DNA of 64,000 nt from the NCBI GenBank assembly GCA_947452295.1, contig CANGCK010000004.1:34474-98473 (forward strand), written 5' to 3'. The notes under the pieces are model-generated. The model did not search any database. It was not told the DNA's origin and saw only the letters and a list, made by a program, of their open reading frames with translations. Within the stretch, counting starts at the first letter, position 1; each line of letters begins with the position of its first letter. The translations under genes and the position numbers were made by a program. Of the stretch, positions 17,063 through 25,802 are shown piece after piece. The stretch comes from Sphingobacteriia bacterium (GTDB taxonomy: Bacteria > Bacteroidota > Bacteroidia > Chitinophagales > Chitinophagaceae).

Positions 17063-20000
17063 TTACCGCAAAATAGTAATCGCTCCTTTTTTAGTTATAT
17101 TTCCATTTACTGTTAAAACATAGTAATAAGTTTTGTTTGTAAATTTCGACTCACCGGTAATTGTGCCATCCCAATCATTATTATAATTTATCCTTTCATA
17201 GACCGTTTTTCCTGACTGATCAAATATTTGTAACTTGTTTTGGGGATAACTATCAATATTTTTTATAATAAATTTATCATTGATTCCATCACCATTTGGT
17301 GTAAATACAATTGCGGGTGATACATTAACATCTTCATTAATATCCACAGTAACATTAGTTGTATTTACACATCCCAAAGAACTGGTAACAGTTGCAGTGT
17401 AAGTAGTTTTTTCCATCACTCTGGCGATTGTAATTGGGGCATTAGGGGATGATAAATATGCAGCGGGAGACCACTTAAATTGTCCATCGCCTATACCATT
17501 TAATACTACATTGGTTCCTTTGCTTACTTTCGAATAAGTTGCAGCAACGCTTACAGCAGGTAATGGATTGATCGTTAAAATGCCCGATTGATAGTTTATT
17601 TCATAATTACTTGAGCTTGCACCAGCCGGTACTATTGAGTAATTCCCTATACTACTTCCTTTAATTGCATCAGACTGTAATGTTGGTAACTTTGTAAGCT
17701 TAGTAAGGTCATCTCCATTTACAAAGCCAATTGCAGTATAGGAAAATGAAGGGTTGTTATCCCCCAAACATTTTGATGCATCATCGGCTTTAATATTTAG
17801 AACCGACTTAGCTACTGATAAAATAGTTGTAATAGATCCTGATAAATAATTGTTACTTGAAGATTGCAATGCAGTGATTTGTGCTGTACCAGCCCCAACT
17901 ATTTTTATATTATTTCCAAATACTATAGCAACAGAACTATTGCTGCTTGAATAAGTTATTGCGCCATCACTATTACTAGTTGGAGGGGTAATAGTAATAT
18001 CTTTATCGCCATACTTTGCAGTAATAGAATTAAATGATGATAAAGAAGGGTAAACATTTACAGTAATAGTTACTGTACATGAAATTGATCCCGCAATGTT
18101 ATAAGCAGTTATAGTAAATTCTTTTCCAGAAACCAATGAATTACATTTGCCTGATATTTCTCCTGTAGTAGTATTTAATAGCAAGCCAGTTGGTAAAGCA
18201 GGACTCACTTCATAACGATCTATTTTTCCACCGATTGAGACTGGCAATAGACTACTTATTGCAACACCTCCATTTACCACTATTGAAGAAGGAGTATAAG
18301 TTAGCCCTTGGGGCCTATCATCAATTACTTTTACAATAGCACTATCATGATAGCTATTTTTACAGCCTAATCTTCCAGCATCTTGAACACTTATTAAATG
18401 GTAAGCATAGCTTCCAAATGCGACTGTTGGAACCAATAGGTTTACACTATCGCTACTTATCGACGTAATTGTTTGTAGAGGTCCATTATTAATAGAATAA
18501 GTAAACAAGTAAGGACTAATTCCAGATGATCCGGTTAACGCAATCACAGGGGATGGAGCATCTTTTAAGACCGAAGTTGAACCAGCAATTACGGCAACTG
18601 GTAAAGGATTAACTGTTACTGTAGCTGTACCTAAAATACCTACCAAATCCCCTGTACAAATTGCATCACTAAAAGTAGTTACAGAATAGGTTTTTGTGGA
18701 AGAAGGCGCTACTTTAAAACTATATGGACTGCTAGTAATTCCATTTACAGATATGGGTGTAGTGCCATCGGTATATGTCAAACTCCATGGTTGTGAACCT
18801 GTTAATGCTATACTCAATAAAGTGGAATCTCCATAACAAATAGATGTACTTCCGCTTAAAACAGAAGTTGGACGTGCATTTACAGAAACTACTACTGTGC
18901 CAGTTATATCTCTCACATTGGCGGTACAATTTGCATCTGTTAATGATGATACAGAATAGGTTTTGGTAGTTGAAGGCGCTACTTTAAAACTATAAGGACT
19001 GTTAGTAATTCCATTTACAATTACAGGTGTAGTACCATCGGTATAAGTTACACTCCATGGTTGTGAACCAGTTAATGCAATACTCAATGAGGTAGAATCT
19101 CCTTTACAAATAGTTGCAGTTCCACTTAAAACAGAAGTAGGTCGTGCATATACAGAAACAATTGCTGTGCCTGTTTTATCTCCCGAAATTGCTGTACAAT
19201 TTGCATCTGTTAGTGATGATACTGAATATGTTTTGGTAGATGAAGGCGCTACTTTAAAACTATAAGGACTGCTAGTAATTCCATTTACTGATAAAGGTGT
19301 AGTGCCATCGGTATATGTCAAACTCCATGGTTGTGAACCTGTTAATGCTATACTCAATAATACAGAATCTCCGTTACAAATAGTGGTACTTCCGCTTAAA
19401 ACAGAAGTTGGTCGTGCATTTACAAAAACAATTGCTGTGCCTGTTTTATCGACTGCATTACCGGTACAATTTGCATCTGTTAATGATGATACAGAATAGG
19501 TTTTGGTAGTTGAAGGCGCTACTTTAAAACTATAAGGACTGCTAGTAATTCTATTTACAGTTACAGGTGTAGTACCATCGGTATAAGTTACACTCCATGG
19601 TTGTGAACCACTTAATGCAATACTCAATGAGGTAGAATCTCCGGTACAAATAGTTGCAGTTCCACTTAAAACAGAAGTAGGACGTGCATTTACAGAAACA
19701 ACTGCTGTACCTGTTTTATCTCCCGAAATTGCTGTACAATTAGCATCAGCTAATGATGTTACTGAATATGTTTTGGCAGATGATGGCGCTACTTTAAAAC
19801 TATAAGGACTGCTGGCAATTCCATTTACTGATATAGGTGTATTGCCATCGGTATATGTCAAACGCCATGGTTGTGTACCTGTTAATGCTATACTCAATAA
19901 TACAGAATCTCCGTTACATATAGTGGTACTTCCGCTTAAAACAGAAGTTGGACGTGCATTTACAGAAACAATTGCTATGCCTGTTTTATCAACTGTAGCC

Positions 20001-22546
20001 GCGGTACAATTTACATCAGCTAATGATGATACAGAATAGGTTTTGGTAGTTGAAGGCGCTACTTTAAAACTATATGGACTGCTAGTAATTCCATTTACAG
20101 TTACGGGTGTTGTACCATCGGAATATGTTAAACTCCATGGTTGTGAACCCGTTAATACAATACTCAATGAGGCAGAATCTCCGGTACAAATAGTTGTACT
20201 TCCGCTTAAAACAGAAGTTGGACGTGAACTCACAGCAACAAATGCTGTGCCTGTTTTATCTCCTGCAGCAGCGGAACAATTTGCATCAGTCAATGATGTT
20301 ACTGAATAGGTTTTGGCAGATGAAGGCGCTACTTTAAAACTATAAGGACTGCTGGTAATTCCATTCAATGTTACAGGTGTAGTGCCATCGGTATACGTTA
20401 AACTCCATGGTTGTGAACCTGTTAATGCAATGCTCAATGAGGTAGAATCTCCGCTACAAATAGTTGCAGTTCCACTTAATGATGATGTTGGGTGATTATA
20501 TACAATACCAGAAAGTGCTGTTGTTTTTGTTAACGCATTGCTAGATTCTGCAATTAGATTTCCGCTTGGAGCATTGCTTGCAGTAGAGGATAACCGAATA
20601 TAAACAGTTGCAGAAGTAATATCACCCAACACTGGAAAATGAAGTGTGTCTGAAAATGAACCTCCAGATGATTTCCCAATTTCAAAATTTGCTGGCGCTT
20701 TAATCACTAGGATGTCGGTAAGATGATCCCCTTGAATGGAAATAATTTGGTTCGACGAAGCAATTCCTGTACAGGTAGAAAATGTGCTAGGTGTACCTGA
20801 TATAGAAATAGTAGGCAAATAAGTAATGAGAGTATAAATTGCACTATCCTTACAACCCAAAGAATCAATTGCTTGAATTTTAATGGGGAAAGTATCTACT
20901 TCTCCAATTGCACCTGCCAGATTCCCATTGGCATTTAAAATAAGATTTGCGGGGATTTTATCAGTAGTAGTAAAATTTACTGTACCTGCACCACCAGATT
21001 GCGTAAATGTCTGGTTGAATGAATTCCCAAATATCCCGGATGTAATTACTGGATTAGTAATTTTTGGACCGAATATATTGAATGATGATTTTGCTGTTAA
21101 ATCATTAACGGGTATACTATCTAAACGCGCTAAAATATATCCAACACCTGGCTGTGTTTGAGAAGTAAATGTTACTGTAGCTGTTTTAGCGTTTTGAATT
21201 GCAGACTGTGCATTTGATAAAGATCCATTTACTGCAGAAAAAGAAATCGGCAAATTAACAAACGCAAATAAACTATCACTGCTAATAGAATTATTAGCAG
21301 AATTCGACAAAAAACCAGCTGTTGCAACTATTGAAGTATTAGCACATTCCGAAGGGCTTGGGATATTTATTTTTAATTGCAAAAAAGGAGTAGTTGTAAT
21401 TGATCCTGAATAACCACTACCCATTATTGCAGCATTATTGCAACCTGATGTCAATGAAGATCCATTATTACATCCCCACCAGTTATTACTCGCATCTATA
21501 CTTCCATCAGCATTGATCATTGCAACTGCATTAGGAGAAAGAGTTGATGCATTATTAAACAATCTGTTATAATTAAATTTTATTGTATTTGCACTTGAAA
21601 ACTGGTGATTAGTAATAACAGCGCCACCAGCACTATTATTACCAGTTGTTTGATTGTTCGTGAATATATTTTTAGTAACGTATGCATTAAATGTATTACC
21701 TACATTTAGTTTTGGCTGAGTTCCAATTGAAACTGCCCCACCACCAAAACCGCTACCCATTGCAATATTTTTATCGAAAGTAGAATTGGTAATTGAAACA
21801 AAACCATTTGCGGCTGAAGTAAGATTTTCCAAAAAATAACTTACAGCACCCCCACTTCCAGTACTATCTATATTACTTGTAAAAATACATTTATCAATAA
21901 TCAATGACCCTCCCCCGTTATACCTTACAGCCCCACCTTCACCATTATTATTACCAACTTTATTATTTTTAAATTCACATAAATTAAGTGTTAAATTGTT
22001 ATTAGTTCCGCCAGCAATAATTGCTCCTCCTCCATAAAAATCTGATTGTAAGTCACCGCCCTTAAATTGCACGCTATTAATAGTTACAATAACATTTGAA
22101 ATATTTGCAGTAGGGTTTATAGTAAGAATTCTATCTTTATTAGTAGCAGTCATTTCAATAATGGTAGTACTAGAATCTACTCCATTAATAGTAATATTTT
22201 GTGCTCGTTCACCGATTACAATTGCACCTAAACTTAGTGCATATGTTGAAGCAGAAAGTTTGATTATGGAAGTCCCACCTACTGCATTAGCTGCTTCCAA
22301 AGCAGACCTCAATGAAATATTTCCTGCATTGTCAACGCCAGTTCCATTAGCAGGTGTGGCTGCATGTGTATCAGCAGAAGTATTTACAATAATAGTTCTA
22401 ATTGGGGGGACTGGCAAATAGGGAGTAGCCGACATCAATATAGATTGTATCAAAAAAAACAAGAGAAACCAAACATGCAAATATCTTTTTTTTTGATTTG
22501 ATTGATTGATATAACCAATAGAAATATTAACTGCTGAAAATTGCAT
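17063..22546 (-). CDS. giant T9SS-secreted adhesin with seven Ig-like repeats
   Basis: An 1827-residue secreted protein. It starts at ATG 22546 with a long basic N-region and a hydrophobic signal segment around residues 24-42. Residues ~50-370 open with a CSLREA-like stretch (NTSADT ... ISLRSALEAANA) and continue as Gly/Asn-rich strands typical of a right-handed beta-helix. After Ig/putative-Ig regions come seven near-identical 90-residue repeats (about residues 686-1315) containing ICxGDS, GSQPWS and SSPYSFKVAP. Then follow a putative-Ig segment, a Big_2-like segment, an MBG-like segment with CLGDNNPSFSYTA, and the CHU_C gliding-motility-type C-terminus (VFTPNGDGINDKF to KKGAITILR), the sorting signal for type IX secretion. 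A surface adhesin or biofilm role is inferred. The tail-collar genes lie just upstream in the same direction. Confidence 0.85.
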   Translation of the reverse strand: MQFSAVNISIGYINQSNQKKRYLHVWFLLFFLIQSILMSATPYLPVPPIRTIIVNTSADTHAATPANGTGVDNAGNISLRSALEAANAVGGTSIIKLSASTYALSLGAIVIGERAQNITINGVDSSTTIIEMTATNKDRILTINPTANISNVIVTINSVQFKGGDLQSDFYGGGAIIAGGTNNNLTLNLCEFKNNKVGNNNGEGGAVRYNGGGSLIIDKCIFTSNIDSTGSGGAVSYFLENLTSAANGFVSITNSTFDKNIAMGSGFGGGAVSIGTQPKLNVGNTFNAYVTKNIFTNNQTTGNNSAGGAVITNHQFSSANTIKFNYNRLFNNASTLSPNAVAMINADGSIDASNNWWGCNNGSSLTSGCNNAAIMGSGYSGSITTTPFLQLKINIPSPSECANTSIVATAGFLSNSANNSISSDSLFAFVNLPISFSAVNGSLSNAQSAIQNAKTATVTFTSQTQPGVGYILARLDSIPVNDLTAKSSFNIFGPKITNPVITSGIFGNSFNQTFTQSGGAGTVNFTTTDKIPANLILNANGNLAGAIGEVDTFPIKIQAIDSLGCKDSAIYTLITYLPTISISGTPSTFSTCTGIASSNQIISIQGDHLTDILVIKAPANFEIGKSSGGSFSDTLHFPVLGDITSATVYIRLSSTASNAPSGNLIAESSNALTKTTALSGIVYNHPTSSLSGTATICSGDSTSLSIALTGSQPWSLTYTDGTTPVTLNGITSSPYSFKVAPSSAKTYSVTSLTDANCSAAAGDKTGTAFVAVSSRPTSVLSGSTTICTGDSASLSIVLTGSQPWSLTYSDGTTPVTVNGITSSPYSFKVAPSTTKTYSVSSLADVNCTAATVDKTGIAIVSVNARPTSVLSGSTTICNGDSVLLSIALTGTQPWRLTYTDGNTPISVNGIASSPYSFKVAPSSAKTYSVTSLADANCTAISGDKTGTAVVSVNARPTSVLSGTATICTGDSTSLSIALSGSQPWSVTYTDGTTPVTVNRITSSPYSFKVAPSTTKTYSVSSLTDANCTGNAVDKTGTAIVFVNARPTSVLSGSTTICNGDSVLLSIALTGSQPWSLTYTDGTTPLSVNGITSSPYSFKVAPSSTKTYSVSSLTDANCTAISGDKTGTAIVSVYARPTSVLSGTATICKGDSTSLSIALTGSQPWSVTYTDGTTPVIVNGITNSPYSFKVAPSTTKTYSVSSLTDANCTANVRDITGTVVVSVNARPTSVLSGSTSICYGDSTLLSIALTGSQPWSLTYTDGTTPISVNGITSSPYSFKVAPSSTKTYSVTTFSDAICTGDLVGILGTATVTVNPLPVAVIAGSTSVLKDAPSPVIALTGSSGISPYLFTYSINNGPLQTITSISSDSVNLLVPTVAFGSYAYHLISVQDAGRLGCKNSYHDSAIVKVIDDRPQGLTYTPSSIVVNGGVAISSLLPVSIGGKIDRYEVSPALPTGLLLNTTTGEISGKCNSLVSGKEFTITAYNIAGSISCTVTITVNVYPSLSSFNSITAKYGDKDITITPPTSNSDGAITYSSSNSSVAIVFGNNIKIVGAGTAQITALQSSSNNYLSGSITTILSVAKSVLNIKADDASKCLGDNNPSFSYTAIGFVNGDDLTKLTKLPTLQSDAIKGSSIGNYSIVPAGASSSNYEINYQSGILTINPLPAVSVAATYSKVSKGTNVVLNGIGDGQFKWSPAAYLSSPNAPITIARVMEKTTYTATVTSSLGCVNTTNVTVDINEDVNVSPAIVFTPNGDGINDKFIIKNIDSYPQNKLQIFDQSGKTVYERINYNNDWDGTITGESKFTNKTYYYVLTVNGNITKKGAITILR
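18602..20491 (-). repeat. seven tandem 270-bp coding repeats with a partial 540-bp higher-order period
   Basis: Seven direct repeats of exactly 270 bp inside the adhesin gene. The landmark ccatggttgtg recurs at 270-bp steps (near 18786, 19056, 19326, 19596, 19866, 20136 and 20406). Two subtypes alternate along most of the array: one reads tacttccgcttaaaacag at the ICxGDS junction and the other cagttccacttaaaacag. This gives a dimer-like 540-bp period broken near 20200. Conservation at the DNA level points to recent duplication or gene conversion, and copy number could vary between strains. Confidence 0.9.
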
Positions 22547-22577
22547 ATTTACTAGTTGAAGGGTATATTATTTTTGA

Positions 22578-23108
22578 TTACCACCTAGATGGAAAAACTC
22601 CTTGTATTGCGATACAGAAATTAAGAACCAAAAAGGGCATTAAATTATTATGGGGCAATCCGCCACCTGAATTACTAAGCGACAAAATATTCATGTTAAC
22701 AGGGGTTCCTAGTGTATCTGTATATAAATTAGGGGCCGGCCTCCCGGCAGTATTTGACATTGATACTAAACTAGAAGGAATTGCCGCATTACCAACTGCA
22801 ACTCCATTTATTGCATGACTATGGGCTGGAATTTCACTACTTAATAAGGTTACATTTTCTGTGCCACCAGTTTCTCCTAAACTCCTTACCGACAAGCCTA
22901 CACCTTGATTTGCATGCAAAGGCGACCTTCCTTGAAAGTTAGGCAATGCAAATGTAGAAGTTCCATTACCTCCATAATAAGTTCCTAACAAAGAGAACAA
23001 TGCCGTATTTTGATAAATTGATATAATTTGTCCATTACAAAATGCCCAACCGGAAGGCGCAAAATTGAATGGAAAAATTCTTATTTCAGCTAAAAATGGG
23101 TCTGCCAT
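22578..23108 (-). CDS. tail-collar domain protein (MdpB-like), copy 3
   Basis: A 176-residue protein with the phage tail-collar fold. MADPFLAEIRIF leads into GWAFCNGQIISI, LLGTYYGGNGTSTFALPNFQGRSPLH and the C-terminal NNLMPFLVLNFCIAIQG, all hallmarks of the stand-alone bacterial tail-collar (MdpB, microcystin-dependent protein) family. I chose the ATG at 23108; a longer reading from 23153 would overlap the upstream gene and add a tail absent from its paralogs. It is the last of three paralogs and lies 31 bp before the giant adhesin gene, so co-transcription is likely. No phage structural genes are nearby. The function of the family is not established. Confidence 0.8.
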   Translation of the reverse strand: MADPFLAEIRIFPFNFAPSGWAFCNGQIISIYQNTALFSLLGTYYGGNGTSTFALPNFQGRSPLHANQGVGLSVRSLGETGGTENVTLLSSEIPAHSHAINGVAVGNAAIPSSLVSMSNTAGRPAPNLYTDTLGTPVNMNILSLSNSGGGLPHNNLMPFLVLNFCIAIQGVFPSRW

Positions 23109-23118
23109 AGTTTTTAAT

Positions 23119-23619
23119 TTAGGAATATGATGGATAAATTCCTTGTAGAGCAATACAAAAGTTCAACACTAAATAGGGTGATAAATTATTATGAGGTTGC
23201 CCGCCCCCTGTTGTTGCAATAGACGCTGCATTAAGTGTTGTATTTGCCGTGGACTGATAGGGCGACAATCCTGTTTTTCCAGACAAAAAATTGGCAGATA
23301 TAGAAGCGGAATTAGTTGCATTGGCACTTGCGAGAACAATATGGTTATGAACTGGTAATTCACTTAGCAACAAAGTATGATTGGCCTCTCCTCCTTGTTC
23401 CCCTAAAACATGATCATTACTTGCATGCATTGGTATTTTAGATCGTAAATCAGGTAAAGCAAAATTAGTTGTTCCATTTCCACCATATATCGTTCCCACT
23501 AAAGAAAAAAGTGCTTGATTCTGGTTAATCGATAATAACTGGCCATTACATAAAGCCCACCCTTTGGGAGGGAAATTAAAAGAAAAAATTCTTATCTCAG
23601 ATAAAAAAGGTGTTGCCAT
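23119..23619 (-). CDS. tail-collar domain protein (MdpB-like), copy 2
   Basis: A 166-residue paralog of its two neighbours. It has MATPFLSEIRIF, GWALCNGQLLSI, VGTIYGGNGTTNFALPDLRSK and a C-terminal HNNLSPYLVLNFCIALQG. The variable middle (about residues 85-140, Ala/Ser/Asn-rich) differs strongly from copies 1 and 3, while the two ends are conserved, as if a fixed scaffold presents a variable loop. It lies 10 bp upstream of copy 3 and 23 bp downstream of copy 1. There is no signal peptide, so any export route is unknown. Confidence 0.8.
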   Translation of the reverse strand: MATPFLSEIRIFSFNFPPKGWALCNGQLLSINQNQALFSLVGTIYGGNGTTNFALPDLRSKIPMHASNDHVLGEQGGEANHTLLLSELPVHNHIVLASANATNSASISANFLSGKTGLSPYQSTANTTLNAASIATTGGGQPHNNLSPYLVLNFCIALQGIYPSYS

Positions 23620-23642
23620 TTAATATGATTCGAAATGATAAA

Positions 23643-24143
23643 TTAATTTTGTGTCGGGTATATTCCGTATAAAGAAATAATGAAATTAACCGCTAAAAAG
23701 GGATGCATGTTTTCATGTGGCTGACTGCCGCCAACTGATTGCACAGCTCCCGAACCCATAGAAACTGTTGGTGTACCTGTTCCATATGATTTAATCGAAT
23801 TACCTGCTAAATAATTACCTGAAGGATTGTCGGTATTTCCTGTTAATGTACTCGACAGCAAAGTATGTATATGTGCGGGAATTTGATTAATTGTCAAAGT
23901 AACTGTTTCAGAACCACCTTTTTCAGATAATAGATAGCTTGTACTTGCTTGCATTGGAAACCTACCACTTAAATCCGGAAGAGCAAATGTTGTTACGCCA
24001 TCTCCACCATATGTAGTACCAATTAAATTATACAAAGTGTCAAATTCACTAATTGATAATAATTGACCTCCACAAAACATCCAACCGTTAGGTGGAAAAT
24101 TACCGGCAAATAATCGTATTTCACCTATATATGACTCCGCCAT
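23643..24143 (-). CDS. tail-collar domain protein (MdpB-like), copy 1
   Basis: The first gene of the tail-collar trio, 166 residues from the ATG at 24143; the alternative TTG two codons upstream is less likely. Landmarks are GEIRLFAGNFPPNGWMFCGGQ, LIGTTYGGDGVTTFALPDLSGRF (in two parts around the collar motif) and a C-terminal HENMHPFLAVNFIISLYG. Like its neighbours it lacks a signal peptide. A candidate -7 element TATGTTTG reads leftward at 24321-24314, with no convincing -33 box, and could drive the trio with a leader of roughly 165 nt. Confidence 0.8.
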   Translation of the reverse strand: MAESYIGEIRLFAGNFPPNGWMFCGGQLLSISEFDTLYNLIGTTYGGDGVTTFALPDLSGRFPMQASTSYLLSEKGGSETVTLTINQIPAHIHTLLSSTLTGNTDNPSGNYLAGNSIKSYGTGTPTVSMGSGAVQSVGGSQPHENMHPFLAVNFIISLYGIYPTQN

Positions 24144-24324
24144 ATTCAATTAAGTATTAGATTTTAAATTCAATTTTATAATGATTGAAATTGTAAAATT
24201 GAGTATCTTAAAAATAAACCAACTACATCGCAAGTCAATAGTTTATGCCTTTAAATTAACCTTAAATTTTTATTAAAGAAATGATATTTAATAAAATTTA
24301 ACACATAAACAAACAAACATATAA

Positions 24325-25467
24325 TTAATAACATAAATAAGTGTTTAACCAACCAGAGTAGCTTGTCGGAGGTGTATTTTCTACGAATTCATGCCACTGA
24401 CTTATCAATTGGTCAATGTTTATATTTTCAATTTTCAGCTCATCAGTTAGCCCAACTTTTTGCACTGGGGGCACAAAGAAATTTGTTTCAACATCAAAAT
24501 ACAATTCACCTCTTGGAGTGAAAAAACTTTTAGAAGCAAATAATTCAATTATAGCTGCCGAATCATTGGCATCAATTTTATGCTGAAAAATTGTAATTAA
24601 CATTAGTCCTAATTCATATCCAAGAAGTGAAATGGAAGTTGCTGGTCGATTAAATTTTTCAGTAAATTTATCTACAAATGAAGGAGTACTATAGAAGTCC
24701 TTTTCCAACCAAGAAGTATACCCTGCAATATTTATACCGTTTAAGGTTGCAGGATTTTCAATAAATTCATTATCGAACATCATTGGAGAAACAAATAAGT
24801 TCAAGGGGAAATGGTTTTTAAAAGAATAAATTTTATTCAGGAATAACTTTCCTGAATATGAATTAAATACACATAAAATATTTTTTATTGATGTATTTGA
24901 TGCTAGAAAATCAGTTAATTCATCAACCGTATAATCTTCACTTTTTTGTTGTTTATTAATATAGTTAAAAGCTATTTCACCTCCAGCATTCAAAAAAGAT
25001 TGAGTAATTGAACCTAGATGCGAATACCCACAATCATAAAAAGATGAAGCCACTACTGCTTTGTTTGATTGATTGTTAACCGCCAATTTTCCGGTTAACC
25101 AACAACAAAATGAGTAATGTAAACACAAGCAAATCACATTTGGCAATGGTTTCCAACTAAATGGATAATTTGCACCAGTATTCACAATAATCAATAATTT
25201 TCCAGATTTTGCAAAAATAGGTTGAAGTTTTTCAACAAATGGAAAATCCATAAATGCTACAATTAAATTCACTTCATCTATTAATAAGAGTTTCTCCGCT
25301 TTTTCAACAATAACTTTCCCCTCACCACCCATCCCAATACTTTCATAGACTGGTTCAATTTTCTTTGTACCGATATAATCTTGCAAAGAAATTTTAATTG
25401 CGCCAATAAAATCCATCATTAGATTAGGATACTCTTTAGATTGTGCGTACATTATGCCAACTTTCAT
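24325..25467 (-). CDS. periplasmic-binding-protein-like protein without signal peptide
   Basis: A 380-residue protein with the two-lobed type I binding-protein layout of branched-chain amino-acid receptors (Peripla_BP_6-like). MKVGIMYAQSKEYP is the first strand, VNLIVAFMDFPFVEKLQP and KAVVASSFYDCGYSHLG fit the lobes, and YELGLMLITIFQHKI fits the late helix. The protein begins directly with the first strand, so there is no signal peptide or lipobox, and no permease genes lie next to it. A cytoplasmic sensor role is one explanation; another is export by an unusual route. It is the first leftward gene upstream of the tail-collar trio and is divergent from the Tat-signal gene. Confidence 0.6.
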   Translation of the reverse strand: MKVGIMYAQSKEYPNLMMDFIGAIKISLQDYIGTKKIEPVYESIGMGGEGKVIVEKAEKLLLIDEVNLIVAFMDFPFVEKLQPIFAKSGKLLIIVNTGANYPFSWKPLPNVICLCLHYSFCCWLTGKLAVNNQSNKAVVASSFYDCGYSHLGSITQSFLNAGGEIAFNYINKQQKSEDYTVDELTDFLASNTSIKNILCVFNSYSGKLFLNKIYSFKNHFPLNLFVSPMMFDNEFIENPATLNGINIAGYTSWLEKDFYSTPSFVDKFTEKFNRPATSISLLGYELGLMLITIFQHKIDANDSAAIIELFASKSFFTPRGELYFDVETNFFVPPVQKVGLTDELKIENINIDQLISQWHEFVENTPPTSYSGWLNTYLCY

Positions 25468-25802
25468 CTGTAGCTGATTTTTTTGAATGTTTTTTTAACA
25501 CTTTATCGTTACATGGAAATCTACCCTTAAATAATCACAGCGATAATTGCAATCGTTAATTAGAGTTTAATGAATATATTCCCTAACAAATCATTTAGGA
25601 ACGATTACATAAAAAAATATTATTTGATTGATTGATTTGTTTTTATTTTAGATTAGATTTACCTTGTAAATATAATCTAAAATAATTCCGCAAGTATATG
25701 AATTATTCAAAAATCAATACTTAATATTAACAATGGTTTTCAATGTTGAACTTATTGATCGAATAAAATATTGCCAAATCAGTTTAAGTAAAATGTAAAT
25801 AA
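25468..25802. promoter_or_regulatory. divergent intergenic region with an 18-bp near-perfect palindrome
   Basis: This 335-bp gap separates the leftward binding-protein-like gene from the rightward Tat-signal gene. It contains an inverted repeat with arms at 25645-25662 and 25666-25683, matching at 17 of 18 positions around a 3-nt centre. It has no adjacent U-tract on either side that would mark a terminator. In a divergent promoter region such a palindrome is a candidate regulator-binding site. I see no gene in the gap and no clear TAnnTTTG promoter. Confidence 0.5.

Noticed and set aside
19302..20309. Several rightward open frames of 65-88 codons inside the adhesin repeats
   Set aside because: They recur with the 270-bp repeat on the antisense strand, have repeat-shaped composition and no homology; they are shadows of the adhesin gene.
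18602..20491. CRISPR-like array
   Set aside because: The repeats are 270 bp, contiguous without spacers and in frame with a protein.
22578..24143. Prophage
   Set aside because: Only tail-collar domains are present; there is no capsid, terminase, portal or lysis gene, and stand-alone tail-collar trios are common in bacterial chromosomes.
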